DNA of 64,000 bases from Conchocele bisecta (lineage: Eukaryota; Mollusca; Bivalvia; Lucinida; Thyasiridae): the NCBI GenBank assembly GCA_029237695.1, contig CM055266.1:109571370-109635369 (forward strand), in the 5' to 3' direction. Below, piece after piece: positions 42,115 through 52,925 of the stretch (positions within the stretch are counted from its first letter, which is position 1; each line of letters begins with the position of its first letter). The translations under genes and the position numbers were made by a program. Under the pieces are notes generated by a model. That model had not been told where the DNA came from, ran no database searches, and saw only the letters and a program-made list of their open reading frames with translations.

Positions 42115-43611
42115 TACTCAACAAAACTAGAAACGTCCCTGTTTTATAGCCGGTGTAGCTCTGTCTATGTATGTACCACATGTTCAAAGTACATGTATTT
42201 TAAACCGTGGCGATGTTCAGAATACGATCGTGTAGAGTTTAGCCGATACACACGGTTTACATAGCGGCCAGTGACCGGAACGTTGATTTCCACTTTTTCG
42301 AAAAACTTTTTTAATTTTTCACTGTTTTCGATATGCCACGGCTTTCCGAAAACGAGCGAAATCAGGCAATTGGGATGCTTGCGGGTGGGATGGCCGCCAG
42401 GGCGGTCGCACCTCGGTTTGGTTGCTGTCGGAAGACGATTGATCGTCTTGCAGCCCGGTACCAGCAGACTGGGGCAGTTCACGACCGGCAGCGACCTGGT
42501 AGGCCTCGTGTAACGACGGCTAGAGCCGATCGTTACATTACGTTGACGCACTTACGTCAACGTCGATTGGCAGCCACAGTCACTGCTAGGCGATACGGTG
42601 TCTCAGGGCAGACCATTCGCAACCGGTTACGTCGTAACGCCCAACCAATCCGGGCACGCCGCCCGTACACTGGTCAGATAATGACCCAACGTCACCGTGC
42701 TGCCAGACTGTTATGGGCGCGACGTCATCTGAACTGGAGAAGGGCTGACTGGAACCGAGTTTTGTTCACCGATGAATCTCGGTTCACAGTTAGTCATGCT
42801 GACGGAAGATTACGGGTATACAGGCGTAAAAATGAAAGATTCACCGATTGTTGCATTGTTGAGAAGAACAGGTTTGGGGGAGGGAGCGATGGTCTGGGGG
42901 GTGGGATCATGGGAAACCGGAAGACAGATTTGGTTGTTGTACAGGGCAACATCAATGCACAACGTTATGTTGCAGATGTGCTAAATGCACATGCCTTACC
43001 ATTTATCCGTCAGCATGGTCCTGGTGTGACATTGATGCACGACAATGCCCGCCCTCACGTAGCCAGGGTCACCACTCAATACTTACAGCAAAACAACGTC
43101 GACGTCATGCCATGGCCCGCGGTCTCCCCGGATCTCAATCCCATTGAACACATATGGGATGAGCTGGGCCGCAAAGCACGAGCTAACCATCAGATTGACA
43201 ATGTTCGCGATCTTACACGGGCGTTACAACGGGAATGGAGGAATTTGCCCAACGCACTGGTATTGCGTTACGTCACGTCGATGCGGCGTAGGATCATTGC
43301 ATGCATTCATGCAAATGGTGGCCACACTCGGTACTAACGAGATTTACTGAATTTGCCACATTACTTATTGAAATTCCATCTCTAAACATTAAGTAACACA
43401 TTTCTGAGTTTTTGTGATTTTTGATTTTGACCCCTACCGCCCTTGGCCGGTTATCTCTCGAATATTTAACAAGATATCCAAATGCAATTTATTGGCTTTG
43501 ATACAGAAATGAATGAACTTGTTTTTCCATTTTGATTTTTAAAAGTAACCCTTTTGGTTTTTGATGAATCTTTCCTTAAACATGGAGGGACGTTTCTAGT
43601 TTTGCTCAGTA
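42115..43611 (+). mobile_element. Tc1/mariner transposon, copy 1
   Basis: 1,497 bp. TIRs TACTCAACAAAACTAGAAAC and the complement of its partner, matching at 23 of the first 25 positions. TA at 42113–42114 and 43612–43613. One transposase ORF on the + strand. Relative to the copy at 56828, about 90 bp of the 5' untranslated part is missing (after TTTCCACTTTTT). Confidence 0.95.
42333..43337 (+). CDS. Tc1-type DD34E transposase
   Basis: 334 residues, the usual length for Tc1 transposases. Residues 1–110 form the bipartite helix-turn-helix DNA-binding region with an AT-hook-like RPGRPR (54–59) between the two parts. The catalytic triad is D147 (in VLFTDESRF), D237 (in LMHDNARPH) and E272 (in NPIEHIWDE), with 34 residues between the last two. 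The C-terminal RYVTSMRRR helix is intact. One lesion: at 185–190 the family motif SVMVWGG reads SDGLGGG because a 2-base loss is followed by a 2-base gain, restoring the frame after four altered codons. These lie near the first catalytic Asp in the fold, so activity is doubtful. It would act in the nucleus on its own TIRs. The overlapping ORFs at 42165 (reverse) and 42772 are shadows. Confidence 0.92.
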   Translation: MPRLSENERNQAIGMLAGGMAARAVAPRFGCCRKTIDRLAARYQQTGAVHDRQRPGRPRVTTARADRYITLTHLRQRRLAATVTARRYGVSGQTIRNRLRRNAQPIRARRPYTGQIMTQRHRAARLLWARRHLNWRRADWNRVLFTDESRFTVSHADGRLRVYRRKNERFTDCCIVEKNRFGGGSDGLGGGIMGNRKTDLVVVQGNINAQRYVADVLNAHALPFIRQHGPGVTLMHDNARPHVARVTTQYLQQNNVDVMPWPAVSPDLNPIEHIWDELGRKARANHQIDNVRDLTRALQREWRNLPNALVLRYVTSMRRRIIACIHANGGHTRY

Positions 43612-43613
43612 TA

Positions 43614-43980
43614 GAACATGTACATTGTACAATGTAGACTGAACCGCAAACGTGACGTTACATTTAAGGAATACTCGCTAACTTTAATCAGACCACATGT
43701 GTTTCGTGTTACAGTAAACGCAACAGCCGATGGTTTTATTACTTATATTTACATGGCCTATTCTGATAGTTTAAAAAATGTAAATAGTCATCTATGGCGT
43801 TAAGATTAAGAATACTCTTGTTTTACGTCATTTTGTCGCAATTCATGGAACAGCAGCGTTGGAAGTTTTTAATGAGACGTTATTGACAACGTCGTGAAAA
43901 TTAATGACGTCAAACACACCTTATTACACGAATCAACAACGCCGTGCGACGTCACTTGGGTCTAATGTAATGTATTGTGA
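43614..43980. other. No recognisable feature
   Basis: Nothing identifiable between Tc1 and the next MITE. Confidence 0.45.
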
Positions 43981-43994
43981 TATAAACTCAATAC

Positions 43995-44420
43995 CAAGGT
44001 ACATGATCACGTGGTTACAACAACAACAACAATGGCTGAAAGTGTTGAAAGCGCGCCCACTCCAAAAGTAAGTATTATTTGATATTTCCCTCAATAGGCG
44101 ACGGATTTTGATGAAATATGGCACAGCAAACGCATCTTCACGAGGTGCATTTGGTGGTCCCGGGAGTTCGACACAAACGTACGTCGTGTTTGCGAAGAAT
44201 GGATTTACGGAAATCGATTCTTCGCAAAAACGACAGAAGTTTGGGCTAAAGTACCGAGACCACCAAATGCAGCTTAACAAGACACATTTGATGCGCCGTA
44301 TTTCATAATAATCCGTTACATAATAAAATAACAATAAATTAATACGTAGTTTGAATCGGAGTGCTGTGGCAAGTTTCACTACATGTTGTTGTTGTTGTAA
44401 CCACGTGATCATACACATTG
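43995..44420. mobile_element. Family N MITE with 5-bp TSD, copy 3
   Basis: Target duplication AATAC at 43990–43994 and 44421–44425. Ends CAAGGTACATGATCACGTGG and CACGTGATCATACACATTG. It has the (CAA)n stretch at both ends and the GCGAAGAAT/ATTCTTCGC centre. The 189-codon reverse ORF is a by-product. Confidence 0.85.
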
Positions 44421-44606
44421 AATACGTTGATATCGGCGTTTCATTTATGCATTTATGGAAGGTGTAACTATTTTTGATTAACCCGAATTGTCTGGCTGTC
44501 AAGCAGGTCGCCCTGCGTTCCAGTCAGAATATTCGGTTTAGTTGAATAAAAAGCAATCTCGATTTGGCCTAAAATAGCTGTGGTGAGAGCAACAGTTCAC
44601 AATATA

Positions 44607-44830
44607 CAGTGAAACCTCTCTAAACCGGACGCCCTGTGAGGTCCCCAGGGTGTCCGACTTACAAAAGAGGTTTAACTGTAAATCAGGCATTTGATCATTC
44701 TGAGCCATAGTCGTGTGCTGTGCAATCACGAACACACATTACATGTATCACCCGAGATAAATCACCAAGACACGCATCAAAAATAAGTTCACTGGTATTT
44801 TCTTGGGGTCTGGTTAGAGAGGTTCCACTG
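44607..44830. mobile_element. Family R pogo-like MITE
   Basis: TA at 44605–44606 and 44831–44832. CAGTGAAACCTCTCTAAACC left; TTAGAGAGGTTCCACTG right. A second inverted copy of the tip (GTCCGACTTACAAAAGAGGT) lies just inside the left end. Confidence 0.8.
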
Positions 44831-44868
44831 TATTAGGTAGAGTCGGCCTTTTTTTTAATTTTTTTTAA

Positions 44869-45100
44869 CCATTTCACCCCTAAGTAACTGAATGAGCTGC
44901 GATATGTTAATTTTGCAACCAATCCAATCATCGCAAAATGATTTTTAGACTATTCCATTTATAAAAAGGGGGTATTTATTGTTCTCAAAAATATGAAAAT
45001 TACTTTCAAACAGTGCAGATCCTGATGAGACGGCTCGTTACGAGCCGGCTCATCTGGATCTGCACTGTTTGCATAAACCGATATAGCGGGCTTTCGGTGT
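44869..45100. mobile_element. Family H MITE, right end eroded
   Basis: TTAA at 44865–44868, CCATTTCACCCCTAAG start, perfect core GATGAGACGGCTCGTTACGAGCCGGCTCATC. The right end is lost after GGGCTTTCGG. Confidence 0.7.
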
Positions 45101-45181
45101 GTTTCCTGCCCTGTCCTTGTGCTCAGTATGTATTTGCTTTATTGCTTTATAATTTAGTCGGTGTATATTAACCCTTAGACT

Positions 45182-45377
45182 GCTGAGCACGAAAATTGTC
45201 GTCTGCTGATGCTTTATAGTTTTCCTTCTTTATCAATAAAGACATGGTTTGACAGCACTTTAGAATCATTTCCACTGGAAATGATTCTAAAGTGCTGTCA
45301 AACCATGTTTTTGATGAGAAAAATCGAACATAAAAAATAAACAGCAGACGACAACATTTAATACGACAGCGTAAGGG
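45182..45377. mobile_element. Family G MITE, TTAA-flanked
   Basis: TTAA at 45178–45181 and 45378–45381. Ends CCCTTAGACTGCTG and AGCGTAAGGG. Central hairpin GAATCATTTCCACTGGAAATGATTC with AAAGTGCTGTCAAACCATG arms. Cleanest copy of this family. Confidence 0.85.
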
Positions 45378-45508
45378 TTAATTAAAAGTACGATTGCTAT
45401 ACTTGTTTGCTTCAGTAAAGAAGTCAAGGTATATCGATCCATGTTACTTATTAAACAAGAGAAAGTACATTGCGATTAGGCGAAAACAGATTGTTTCCTC
45501 TTGTAATA

Positions 45509-45720
45509 CAGTAAAACCTCTCTAAACCGGACACAATGGAGGTCCCCAGGGTGTCCGACTTAGAGAGGATTCACTGTAAATCGGGCATTTGATCATTCTG
45601 AGCCATAGTTGTGTGCTATGTCATCACTTTCAGACATTATCACCTGATATACATGACCAAGAAACTCATCAAAAATAAGATCACAGTTGTTGTATTGGTG
45701 TATGGTTTAGAGAGTTTTTT
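45509..45720. mobile_element. Family R pogo-like MITE, right end eroded
   Basis: TA at 45507–45508, CAGTAAAACCTCTCTAAACC start, internal GGGTGTCCGACTTAGAGAGG. The right tip decays into a T run (GTTTAGAGAGTTTTTTTTG). Confidence 0.7.
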
Positions 45721-45764
45721 TTGTTTTGTCACGTAGCTTTGCATTGACCTAATTAAAATTAGAC

Positions 45765-45893
45765 TAAATGTCACGAAATAAAAAGCAGGCTCAGTCTTAA
45801 ATTTTGATAAAATTTAGTGTTATCGAAAAAATAGTGTTTTTGCATTGTTTATATAGCCGTAAAATGTGGGCAGGTTTCGTGAAGCAGACAGTA
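45765..45893. repeat. Family Q right half
   Basis: ATGTCACGAAATAAAAAGCA through CAGGTTTCGTGAAGCAGACAG. No left arm; it follows the decayed end of the R element. Confidence 0.65.
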
Positions 45894-46133
45894 ACATTAA
45901 TCCAATGTATGTTCCGTTCACGGATGGACAGTGATACTTAGGCATAAACAACGTATTGTGGTGCAGCCAACGCGCGTTTCTGAAAAAGAGAGAAAAAACG
46001 TCTCCATTTCGGTTACTTTCGCCTTGAAATTGGTTTAATATGTGTTATATCTATTAAATCAAGTTGGCAAGCGAGAATTATGCCACATTGACACGTACAA
46101 ATGTCTAACTATAGTTTTATTAACCCTTTGAAC

Positions 46134-46362
46134 CCGAAAGCCCGCTATATCGGTTTATGCAAACAGTGCAGATCCAGATGAGCCGGCTCGTAACGAGCCG
46201 TCTCATCAGGATCTGCACTGTTTGAAAGTAATTTTTATATTTTTGATAAAAACAAATACCCCCTTTTTATAAATGGAATAGTCTGAAAATCATTTTGCGA
46301 TGATTGGATTGGTTGTAAAACGAACATATCTCAGCCCATTCAGTTACTTAGGGGTGAAAGGG
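46134..46362. mobile_element. Family H MITE, TTAA-flanked
   Basis: TTAA at 46130–46133 and 46363–46366. CCCTTTGAACCCGAAAGCCC to AGGGGTGAAAGG. Perfect core stem GAGCCGGCTCGTAACGAGCCG. Confidence 0.85.
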
Positions 46363-46499
46363 TTAAGTTCGTAATAAAACAATACTATAACAACAACGCC
46401 ACCAACAGCATGCATTTAATCGCTGTGGTGGTTGGATCGTACGATATACGAGCATGAATGTGCAGTTTTAAGGCAATTGTTGATACAGACATCCGTGAA

Positions 46500-47032
46500 T
46501 CCGTCCGTCCGTGTGTCCGGCACATTGAGAAGTTTGCAGGAGTTTCTCAATTATGTCATCACTTCTATATGCATTGAATGATTGCTTAAATATTTCAACA
46601 CAGCATACAACACAAATTCCACTCATGCATGCTGCCCTTAATATAACATTGACATTGTGACATTGACCTTTTGACCTTCACTACTTTGAATTGTTTCACA
46701 CATTAGGAAGTTCGCTGGAGTTTCTCATTTATGTCATAACTTCTATATCCCTTGAAGGATTACTTAAATATTTCAACACAGCGTACTTGTGGACAAATGC
46801 CACACATCCATGCTGCCTTAATATGGCCTTGACCTTCACGACTTGATTGTTTTCCCTCCCATCAATCAGTTCGCCGGAGTTTCGCATTTCTGTCATAACT
46901 TCTATATCCCTTAATATATTACTTCAATATTGCAATACATCATACTTGTGGAAAAATGCCACGCATCCATGCTGCCCCTATTATGACCTTGACCTTTTGA
47001 CCTTCACAACTTTGAACATTTTCACACATTGA
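46500..47032. repeat. ~150–170-bp imperfect tandem repeat, part 1
   Basis: Three units, each with AGTTTCTCAATTATGTCAT-ACTTCTATATCCCTTGAA, ATATTTCAACACAGC and TTGACCTTTTGACCTTCAC. A fourth is split by the family O insertion and resumes at 47730. Common in bivalve DNA in my recollection; no coding frame. Confidence 0.7.
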
Positions 47033-47729
47033 AGGTACATGCCCACGCAGCAGGTTACACTGTACTACTACTTTTCATTTTCTGTCATGCCTTATATGAG
47101 CCATTTGTCTACCCACTAACGAGTTATTTTTAATTACGGCGCGTGTTAATTGGTGTTAAATCGCATTTTATATGCCATGACCAGAAAGGGTATTTTCCGA
47201 CCTCGTGCTATTTTTACCAACACGCATCACGTGACACACGGTCAATCATATCACATCTTTGACATGCGCAGTGAAGTATCGGAAGTTGAGAAGAAAAATC
47301 TCTGTTCGAGTCCAAATCTAAATCTCCACTTAACTCTTTCCATTTGGCGATCTGGTCGCCAATATTAACCACACTCTCTCTCTGTACTGCCTGTCACTCA
47401 GACATTTCGCCTTTTTTTTGGCCGACGCCTTTTCATGCAATTTCCGTCTTGGACGTTTCGACATGTTGATATTCTTGTTTACATATTGGGAAGTCTACTG
47501 GCGCGCGTAGTATACTGCGCATGCGCACCGCAAGCCGTGATGTGAAAGTCGTCGTCCCCGCACATTATCAAAATAGACTGTTACCGCCGCGTGTCGCTAA
47601 CAGTAAATTGATAATTAATACATGATTATATTTGTATAGCGGGCACTCGTAATTTTTAGAACTGGTGGAATAGTGACATAATTATACACTTATTAAAACA
47701 TTTTGTGCCTACTGCGTGGTCATGTACCT
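47033..47729. mobile_element. Family O MITE, longest copy, inside a tandem repeat
   Basis: Ends AGGTACATGCCCACGCAGCA and TGCGTGGTCATGTACCT. TTGA at 47029–47032 and TTAA at 47730–47733 (target with one substitution). The host repeat reads CACATTGA | AGAACTTTTCAGGAG across the site, matching its sister unit CACATTGAGAAGTTTGCAGG. The 697-bp interior has CpG-rich DNA but no transposase. Confidence 0.8.
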
Positions 47730-47890
47730 TTAAGAACTTTTCAGGAGAATCTCAATTATGTCATAACTTCTAAATCCCTTGAAAAATCACTATAATATTT
47801 CAAAACATCAAACATGTGCATGAATACCACACATCATATGCTGTCCTTAATACTACCATGACCTTTTGACCTTCACAACTTTAAGTCAGT
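47730..47890. repeat. Imperfect tandem repeat, part 2
   Basis: Continuation of the interrupted unit (TCTCAATTATGTCATAACTTC, ACCTTTTGACCTTCACAACT). Confidence 0.65.
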
Positions 47891-48139
47891 TGATATTGAC
47901 TTTGTGCAAGGGCATGAACATGATACGGATGCTGATAAATATGCATATGCAGTTTCAAGTGAATCCCTGATAGAGTAATGAAGTTATATATCAGAATGAT
48001 ACTATTGAACCGATATTGACAATCTACTGAACCGGGAAATTCAAAGTAATTAACATTGACGTTGGGTACAGATCAGTACAGCTTCAGTGTATGATAGTCC
48101 GCTTATGCAAAATAGAATCTCACATATGTGTTGATTTAA

Positions 48140-48378
48140 CCCTTTGAACCCGAAATCCCGCTATAGCGGTTTATGCAAAAAGTGGAGATCCAGATGAGCC
48201 GGCTCGTAACGAGCCGTCTCATCAGGATCTGCACTTTTTGAAAGTAATTTTCATATTTTTGAAAACAAAAACACCCCCTTTTCATAAATGGACGAATCTG
48301 AAAATCATTTTGTGACCATTGGATTGGTCGGAACATTAGCATATCACAGTCCATTCCAGTTCCTTAGGGTTGAAAGGG
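48140..48378. mobile_element. Family H MITE, TTAA-flanked
   Basis: TTAA at 48136–48139 and 48379–48382. CCCTTTGAACCCGAAATCCC to GGGTTGAAAGGG. Arms include TGGACGAATCTGAAAATCAT. Confidence 0.85.
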
Positions 48379-48504
48379 TTAATTAGACTTTTTATGCGTG
48401 GACATTGAATGGCGAGACACACATTGCCTAAGTCATAATCGTGCCAAGAGGGCGCTTGAGGGCGCTCTGTATTCCACTGATAATTTAATTCACACAGGGA
48501 TTAA

Positions 48505-48745
48505 CCCTTTGAACCCGAAAGCCCGCTATAGCGGTTTATGCAAACAGTGCAGATCCAGATGAGCCGGCTCGTAACGAGCCGTCTCATCAGGATCTGCACT
48601 TTTTGCAAGTAATTTTCATATTTTTTAGAAGAAACAACACCCCCATTTTCATAAATGGACTAATCTGAAAATCATTTTGTGACGTTTGGATTGGTCGGAA
48701 CATTAGCATATCACAGTCCATTCCAGTTCCTTAGGGGTGAAAGGG
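48505..48745. mobile_element. Family H MITE, TTAA-flanked
   Basis: TTAA at 48501–48504 and 48746–48749. Very similar to the copy 120 bp upstream and in the same orientation. Confidence 0.85.
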
Positions 48746-48751
48746 TTAATA

Positions 48752-48847
48752 TGATATTTATTAAACTCGTGGACTGCTTTCATACGAAACTCGGCATAGC
48801 TTCGTTTCTTATGGAATCAGAAAACTCGTTTAATAAATACCATATTA
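48752..48847. repeat. Hairpin
   Basis: ATATGATATTTATTAAACTCGTGG pairs loosely with GAAAACTCGTTTAATAAATACCATAT. Inner arms CGAAACTCGG.. / ..AGCTTCGTTTC. Confidence 0.6.
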
Positions 48848-48849
48848 AC

Positions 48850-49385
48850 TAGCATGTAAGTATGTTTGTAATACATGGATATGCCCCATATCATACATTA
48901 CTGTAACATGGCTAATTGTTTAAGCGACATTTTGAAGCTAAAATTATTAAAGGTCACGTTAATGGTGTCATGAGTGTGTCGCAAACCTTCAGATGTATCA
49001 AATATCCAAATGTAAAAGAAACATTATTAAAATCATGATCCTTATACTGTTGTGGCCTGATCACAGGCGGACTGACGAACGGACGCTAGGCATTTCAAGA
49101 GCAAAGCAATCCGCCCATTCATGCGTGTAGTGGTACCTCAATTAATGCCGCGGTAGCCTTTTTGAGTGGTAGTCCGGGAGCCCTTTCCCTCTCTCACACA
49201 CAAAAAAAAACAACAAAAAAACTTACAACCTCAAAATTGATTTTCCCACGTCTTAGAGGCTATCGTCGGTCGCTCTCAGCGTACAACAAGAAACCACAGT
49301 ATGTAACAATAACAAAGAAAATTTAAAGAAAACTTCCCAAAAGAGTTCGCCTCGCTTTGCCCTTTGCTATCGCCTAGGGTGCATT
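48850..49385. other. No recognisable feature
   Basis: An A/C-rich low-complexity tract at 49195–49225. Otherwise nothing. Confidence 0.45.
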
Positions 49386-49650
49386 ATCCCGTCAACACAG
49401 TGCGTATGTGCCGTGAAACACGGTGCCGTGAAACATTTTTGATATCCAGTCAATACAATTTTTGCATTTTACAGCCATTTGAAGGTGTTGACGGGATAAA
49501 TAGAATAGTAGGTTAGTGCCGTGAATGGGAAAACATATCTGGGGCGGCACGGAAACGGGATGTACTCGGCAGAGCCTCGCCCATCCCGTTTCCTGAGCCT
49601 TGCCAGATATTTTTTCCCATTCACGGCACTAACCTACTATTCTCTATTTA
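49386..49650 (+). mobile_element. Family K twin-hairpin MITE
   Basis: Module 1: ATCCCGTCAACACAG...GTGTTGACGGGAT with ATGTGCCGTGAAACACGGTGCCG inside. Module 2: GAATAGTAGGTTAGTGCCGT...ACGGCACTAACCTACTATTC with tip CGGCAGAGCCTCGCCC. Both modules stay together in the copies at 36122, 52615 and 55080. Confidence 0.8.
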
Positions 49651-49763
49651 TCAACATTCGTGCAATATTCAGTCCTCTATATATTGATACTACATCACCT
49701 GCGCTATTCTTGCCAATATTTGTCACTTTCTTAATTTCAAAATACTTGAATATTGTGCTGGAA

Positions 49764-49833
49764 ATCAATCAATATGATTGCCTGAGCCTGAGCTGTCTAC
49801 AGCTAAGGCTCAGGCAATCATATTGATTGATTG
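49764..49833. repeat. Hairpin
   Basis: CAATCAATATGATTGCCTGAGCCTGAGC pairs with GCTAAGGCTCAGGCAATCATATTGATTG; loop TGTCTACA. Confidence 0.75.
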
Positions 49834-49935
49834 CGAATAGATGTTCAGTAGCGTTGACAAGCTGTGAAAGAGTATCGCATGGCGTCATGTACTATACACT
49901 CGTCTAGTGGGTCCGGCTATCGCAATGGCGATTGG

Positions 49936-50213
49936 TACGGAGCCCCGCAGGGGACGTAGAATTATTTTTATTATTAATTCGTTCCCACGAAATAGCAATT
50001 CGCTCCCACGAAATAACAATTCGTTCCCACGAATTAACAATTCGTTCCCTCAATTTAGCAATTCGTTCTCACGAAATAACAAGGGAACGAATTGTCATTT
50101 CGAGGGAACGAATTGTTATATCATGGGAACGAATTGTTAATTCGAGGGAACGAATTGTTATTTTGTTTGAACGAATTTATAACAAAAATCCATGTCCTCT
50201 GCGGGGCTCCGTA
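49936..50213. mobile_element. Family F 21-bp-unit foldback element
   Basis: Target duplication GATTGG at 49930–49935 and 50214–50219. Left TIR TACGGAGCCCCGCAGGGGAC, right TIR with one change. Five units on the left arm and four on the right. Shortest copy, useful for defining the unit. Confidence 0.88.
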
Positions 50214-50480
50214 GATTGGCGATTGACGGAATGTGACACAAGTTCTGCCCGTCAATAATTACTTCCGAAGTCGATAGGATTTCCAGATGATTACACATCG
50301 TCGACTCTTCGACGGACGTCCATTAGGAGAGGTACCATTGGCCATTTTTATTTCCCATTTTGCCCATAAAAACCATAGTTATGACAGACTTCTTGTCATC
50401 TGATACCAGAATCTAAACCGCCGTCAGTTGGAATTTTGACAAAAAGATGCAAAAATACCGAAACATGCTAAAACACACTA

Positions 50481-50918
50481 CTGTCTGTTTCACTAACGCT
50501 ACCCAATTGTTACAGCTATATAACCAATGCAAACATTTCGATAATATTAAATTTTATAACAATTTAAGAATGAGCCTTCTTTTTATTTCGTGAAATTTTG
50601 TCAAATATTGATTTTATGATAAAAAATATATTTTTCTATGAGAATTTAACATGGGGGCAAAGGAGGTGGAGGAGATGGGAGAATAGTCAATGAAAAAAAG
50701 AAGAAAAGGAAATTGACTCCGACACCTGGCTAGATAGCTTGGAAGTGATCTAACTAAGAAAACACAAGCTAAATTTTGTAAATCGGTCCAGTATTTCTGA
50801 AATTATAAACATTTTCCCATGTTAAATCCCCATAGACATCTTCACTCTGTGAAGATGTCTATGGGGATTTAACATGGGGAAATTGTTTTTTCGCAATAAA
50901 ATCAATATTTGACCAAAG
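50481..50918. mobile_element. Family Q MITE, right end lost
   Basis: CTGTCTGTTTCACTAACGCT start after TA. Central hairpin CCCCATAGACATCTTCAC / GTGAAGATGTCTATGGGG at about 50829–50867. Truncated in the right arm at ATATTTGACCAAA. Confidence 0.75.
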
Positions 50919-51099
50919 AGTGCATGACTAATTCCATACCAAGTCACCTACATGTTACATACAAACACTAATATTCCACAACTAAAAGTGGGGGTTTCTG
51001 AGTTTTTTTCTTCGCTCATTCTTGTCGCAGTTTACATTCTCGGAACAATGGTCACCAGAAATATAAAATGGTAATCTAAAATTCTAGTACTCTCACATA

Positions 51100-51403
51100 T
51101 ACGGAGCCCCGCAGGAGACGAAATAACAACTCGTTCCCTCAATTTAACAATTCGTTCCCTCGAATTAACAATTCGTTTCCACGATATAACAATTCGTTCC
51201 CACGATATAACAATTCGTTCCCGTGGGAACGAATTGTTATTTCGTTGGAACGAATTGTTTAATTGAGGCAACGAATTGTTAATTCGTGGGAACGAGTTGT
51301 TAATTCGTGGGAACGAAGTGTTAAATTGAGGGAACGAATAGTTATTCCGTGGGAACGAATTATTATTTTAAAAAAAAATCTACGTCCCCTGCGGGGCTCC
51401 GTA
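51100..51403. mobile_element. Family F 21-bp-unit foldback element
   Basis: Perfect target duplication CACATA at 51094–51099 and 51404–51409. Four to five units per arm; the centre is CGTTCCCGTGGGAACG. The left TIR reads GCAGGAGAC and is immediately followed by unit sequence. Confidence 0.9.
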
Positions 51404-51429
51404 CACATAGACACTCGACTTATCTTAGA

Positions 51430-51560
51430 ATCAGGCAATGCTAGGAAACGCGTAGGAATTCCGAGGGTCACTGAGGAAGTTCTACCGTTCCTAGCCAAGT
51501 TTGATAATATTCATAGCAAAATACGCTAACAAGGTATTATATTTATCAGGTAACCTTTTA
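51430..51560. repeat. Family T relative
   Basis: CAGGCAATGCTAGGAAACGC, GTAGGAATTCCGAGGGTCAC, then TTTGATAATATT and GGTATTATATTTATCAGGTA as degraded arms. Confidence 0.5.
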
Positions 51561-51765
51561 CGCTACAGAATGGACAAACATAATATGGTGTTCGTTTAAA
51601 AACGTTTAAACAAAGCGGATATATAAAGCTACGTTCAGTCAGTATGAGGTGCAGTCTGAAATTCTTAATTTTTTATATTCTGTCCGCCGCCCGCCCGTCA
51701 AACGCGGTAAAACGTAATACGTACCGGTTTTTTTTAAAACAGTCGTATAAAAACAATAGCTGCAC

Positions 51766-51940
51766 AGGTTGCACTATATCGCTACATCACGGTCAACGGT
51801 AAACAGTTGCCCACTAAAATATAGAAAAATACCTACAAGGCGTTGATGTTCATACTTCGCTATATTGTTATTGAGAGACAATTATACAATATGACACAAC
51901 ATATTACCATAAAGTTACCTAATAAAACATCAAATACAAT
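51766..51940. repeat. Dispersed repeat, copy of 4919–5110
   Basis: TTGCACTATATCGCTACATC and CTACAAGGCGTTGATG align with the 4.9-kb copy; the remainder is weakly similar. Confidence 0.5.
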
Positions 51941-51949
51941 ATATTCAGC

Positions 51950-52260
51950 ATGTGTGGCCGCGATTGGAGGAAAATGGTTTATGGGACTTTGGAAACAAAA
52001 AGGATCTTAATCCGCTAACACATCCCTGTGGTTTAATCATGGCAGATATATTGTATGCAGCATGTGCTCAATAAATGTAAATCCAATAATTGTTTACAAG
52101 AAAACAGTGTTAATGTGACATTCACAGACTATGATAATTTTGCACTTACGAACATCTTAGTCGTACGAAGTTTAGTGAAACGACCCCCCTGGCTTCGCGA
52201 ATGCGCAGGCTGACCGGTGGCTACACTGGTTATATAACTCAAAAGCGCTATTTCTCCAAC
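51950..52260. repeat. Family B remnant carrying half a family J element
   Basis: Left B arm GTGTGGCCGCGATTGGAGG. J right half at 52060–52189 (TGCTCAATAAATGTAAATCC ... GTTTAGTGAAACG). Then B core GCGAATGCGCAGGCTGACC and the GGTGGCTACACTGGTTATA arm. Confidence 0.6.
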
Positions 52261-52614
52261 CACATATATACACATATAGAAATATGAGAAAAAAAGTGGG
52301 ATAACACAATTAAATAAAAACAAAAAAACTGCTACGTCCCTATAAATAAGACTGATATTATTTCTCAGCGGAAGTGAAAGATGCATAAGATAGATAACAA
52401 AGAGGGAATGAATGCATTTCCAGCCCGTGACAGTCAAGTTTTACATACATACAGCCCCATGTCACCAAATGCTACGGTTTAACATAAGGCTAACACAAAA
52501 TTTTATGATTTTTTAAAAATCTAGAAAAATCTGCTTAACACACACCCACATATGTATTTATACATACGTATTAGATATTAATGTCTTCTCATGTAGTGTT
52601 GTGTTTATCCAATT

Positions 52615-52925
52615 TTAATCGGTCAACAAGTGCGTATGTGCCGTGAAACACGGTGCCGTGAAACATTTTTAATATCCTGTCAATACGACCTAATCACTGC
52701 GTATGAATATGTGCGGTGGCTGGGGTTATTTATTTTTGCATTTTAAAGACATTTGTAGGTGTTGAAGGGATAAATAGAATAGTAGGTTAGTGCCGTGAAT
52801 GGCAAAAAGTATCTGGCACGGCACGGAAACGGGATGTGCTCGGCAGAGCCTCGCCCATCCCGTTTCCTAAGCCTTTCCAGATATTGTTTTCCCATTCACG
52901 GCATTAACCTACTATTCTCTTTTAC
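52615..52925 (+). mobile_element. Family K twin-hairpin MITE
   Basis: GTCAACAAGTGCGTATGTGC...GTGTTGAAGGGAT, then GAATAGTAGGTTAGTGCCGT...CGGCATTAACCTACTATTC. Confidence 0.75.

Noticed and set aside
43933..44502. 189-codon reverse frame
   Set aside because: Lies across the palindromic family N element; poly-Q/C and hairpin arms explain its openness.
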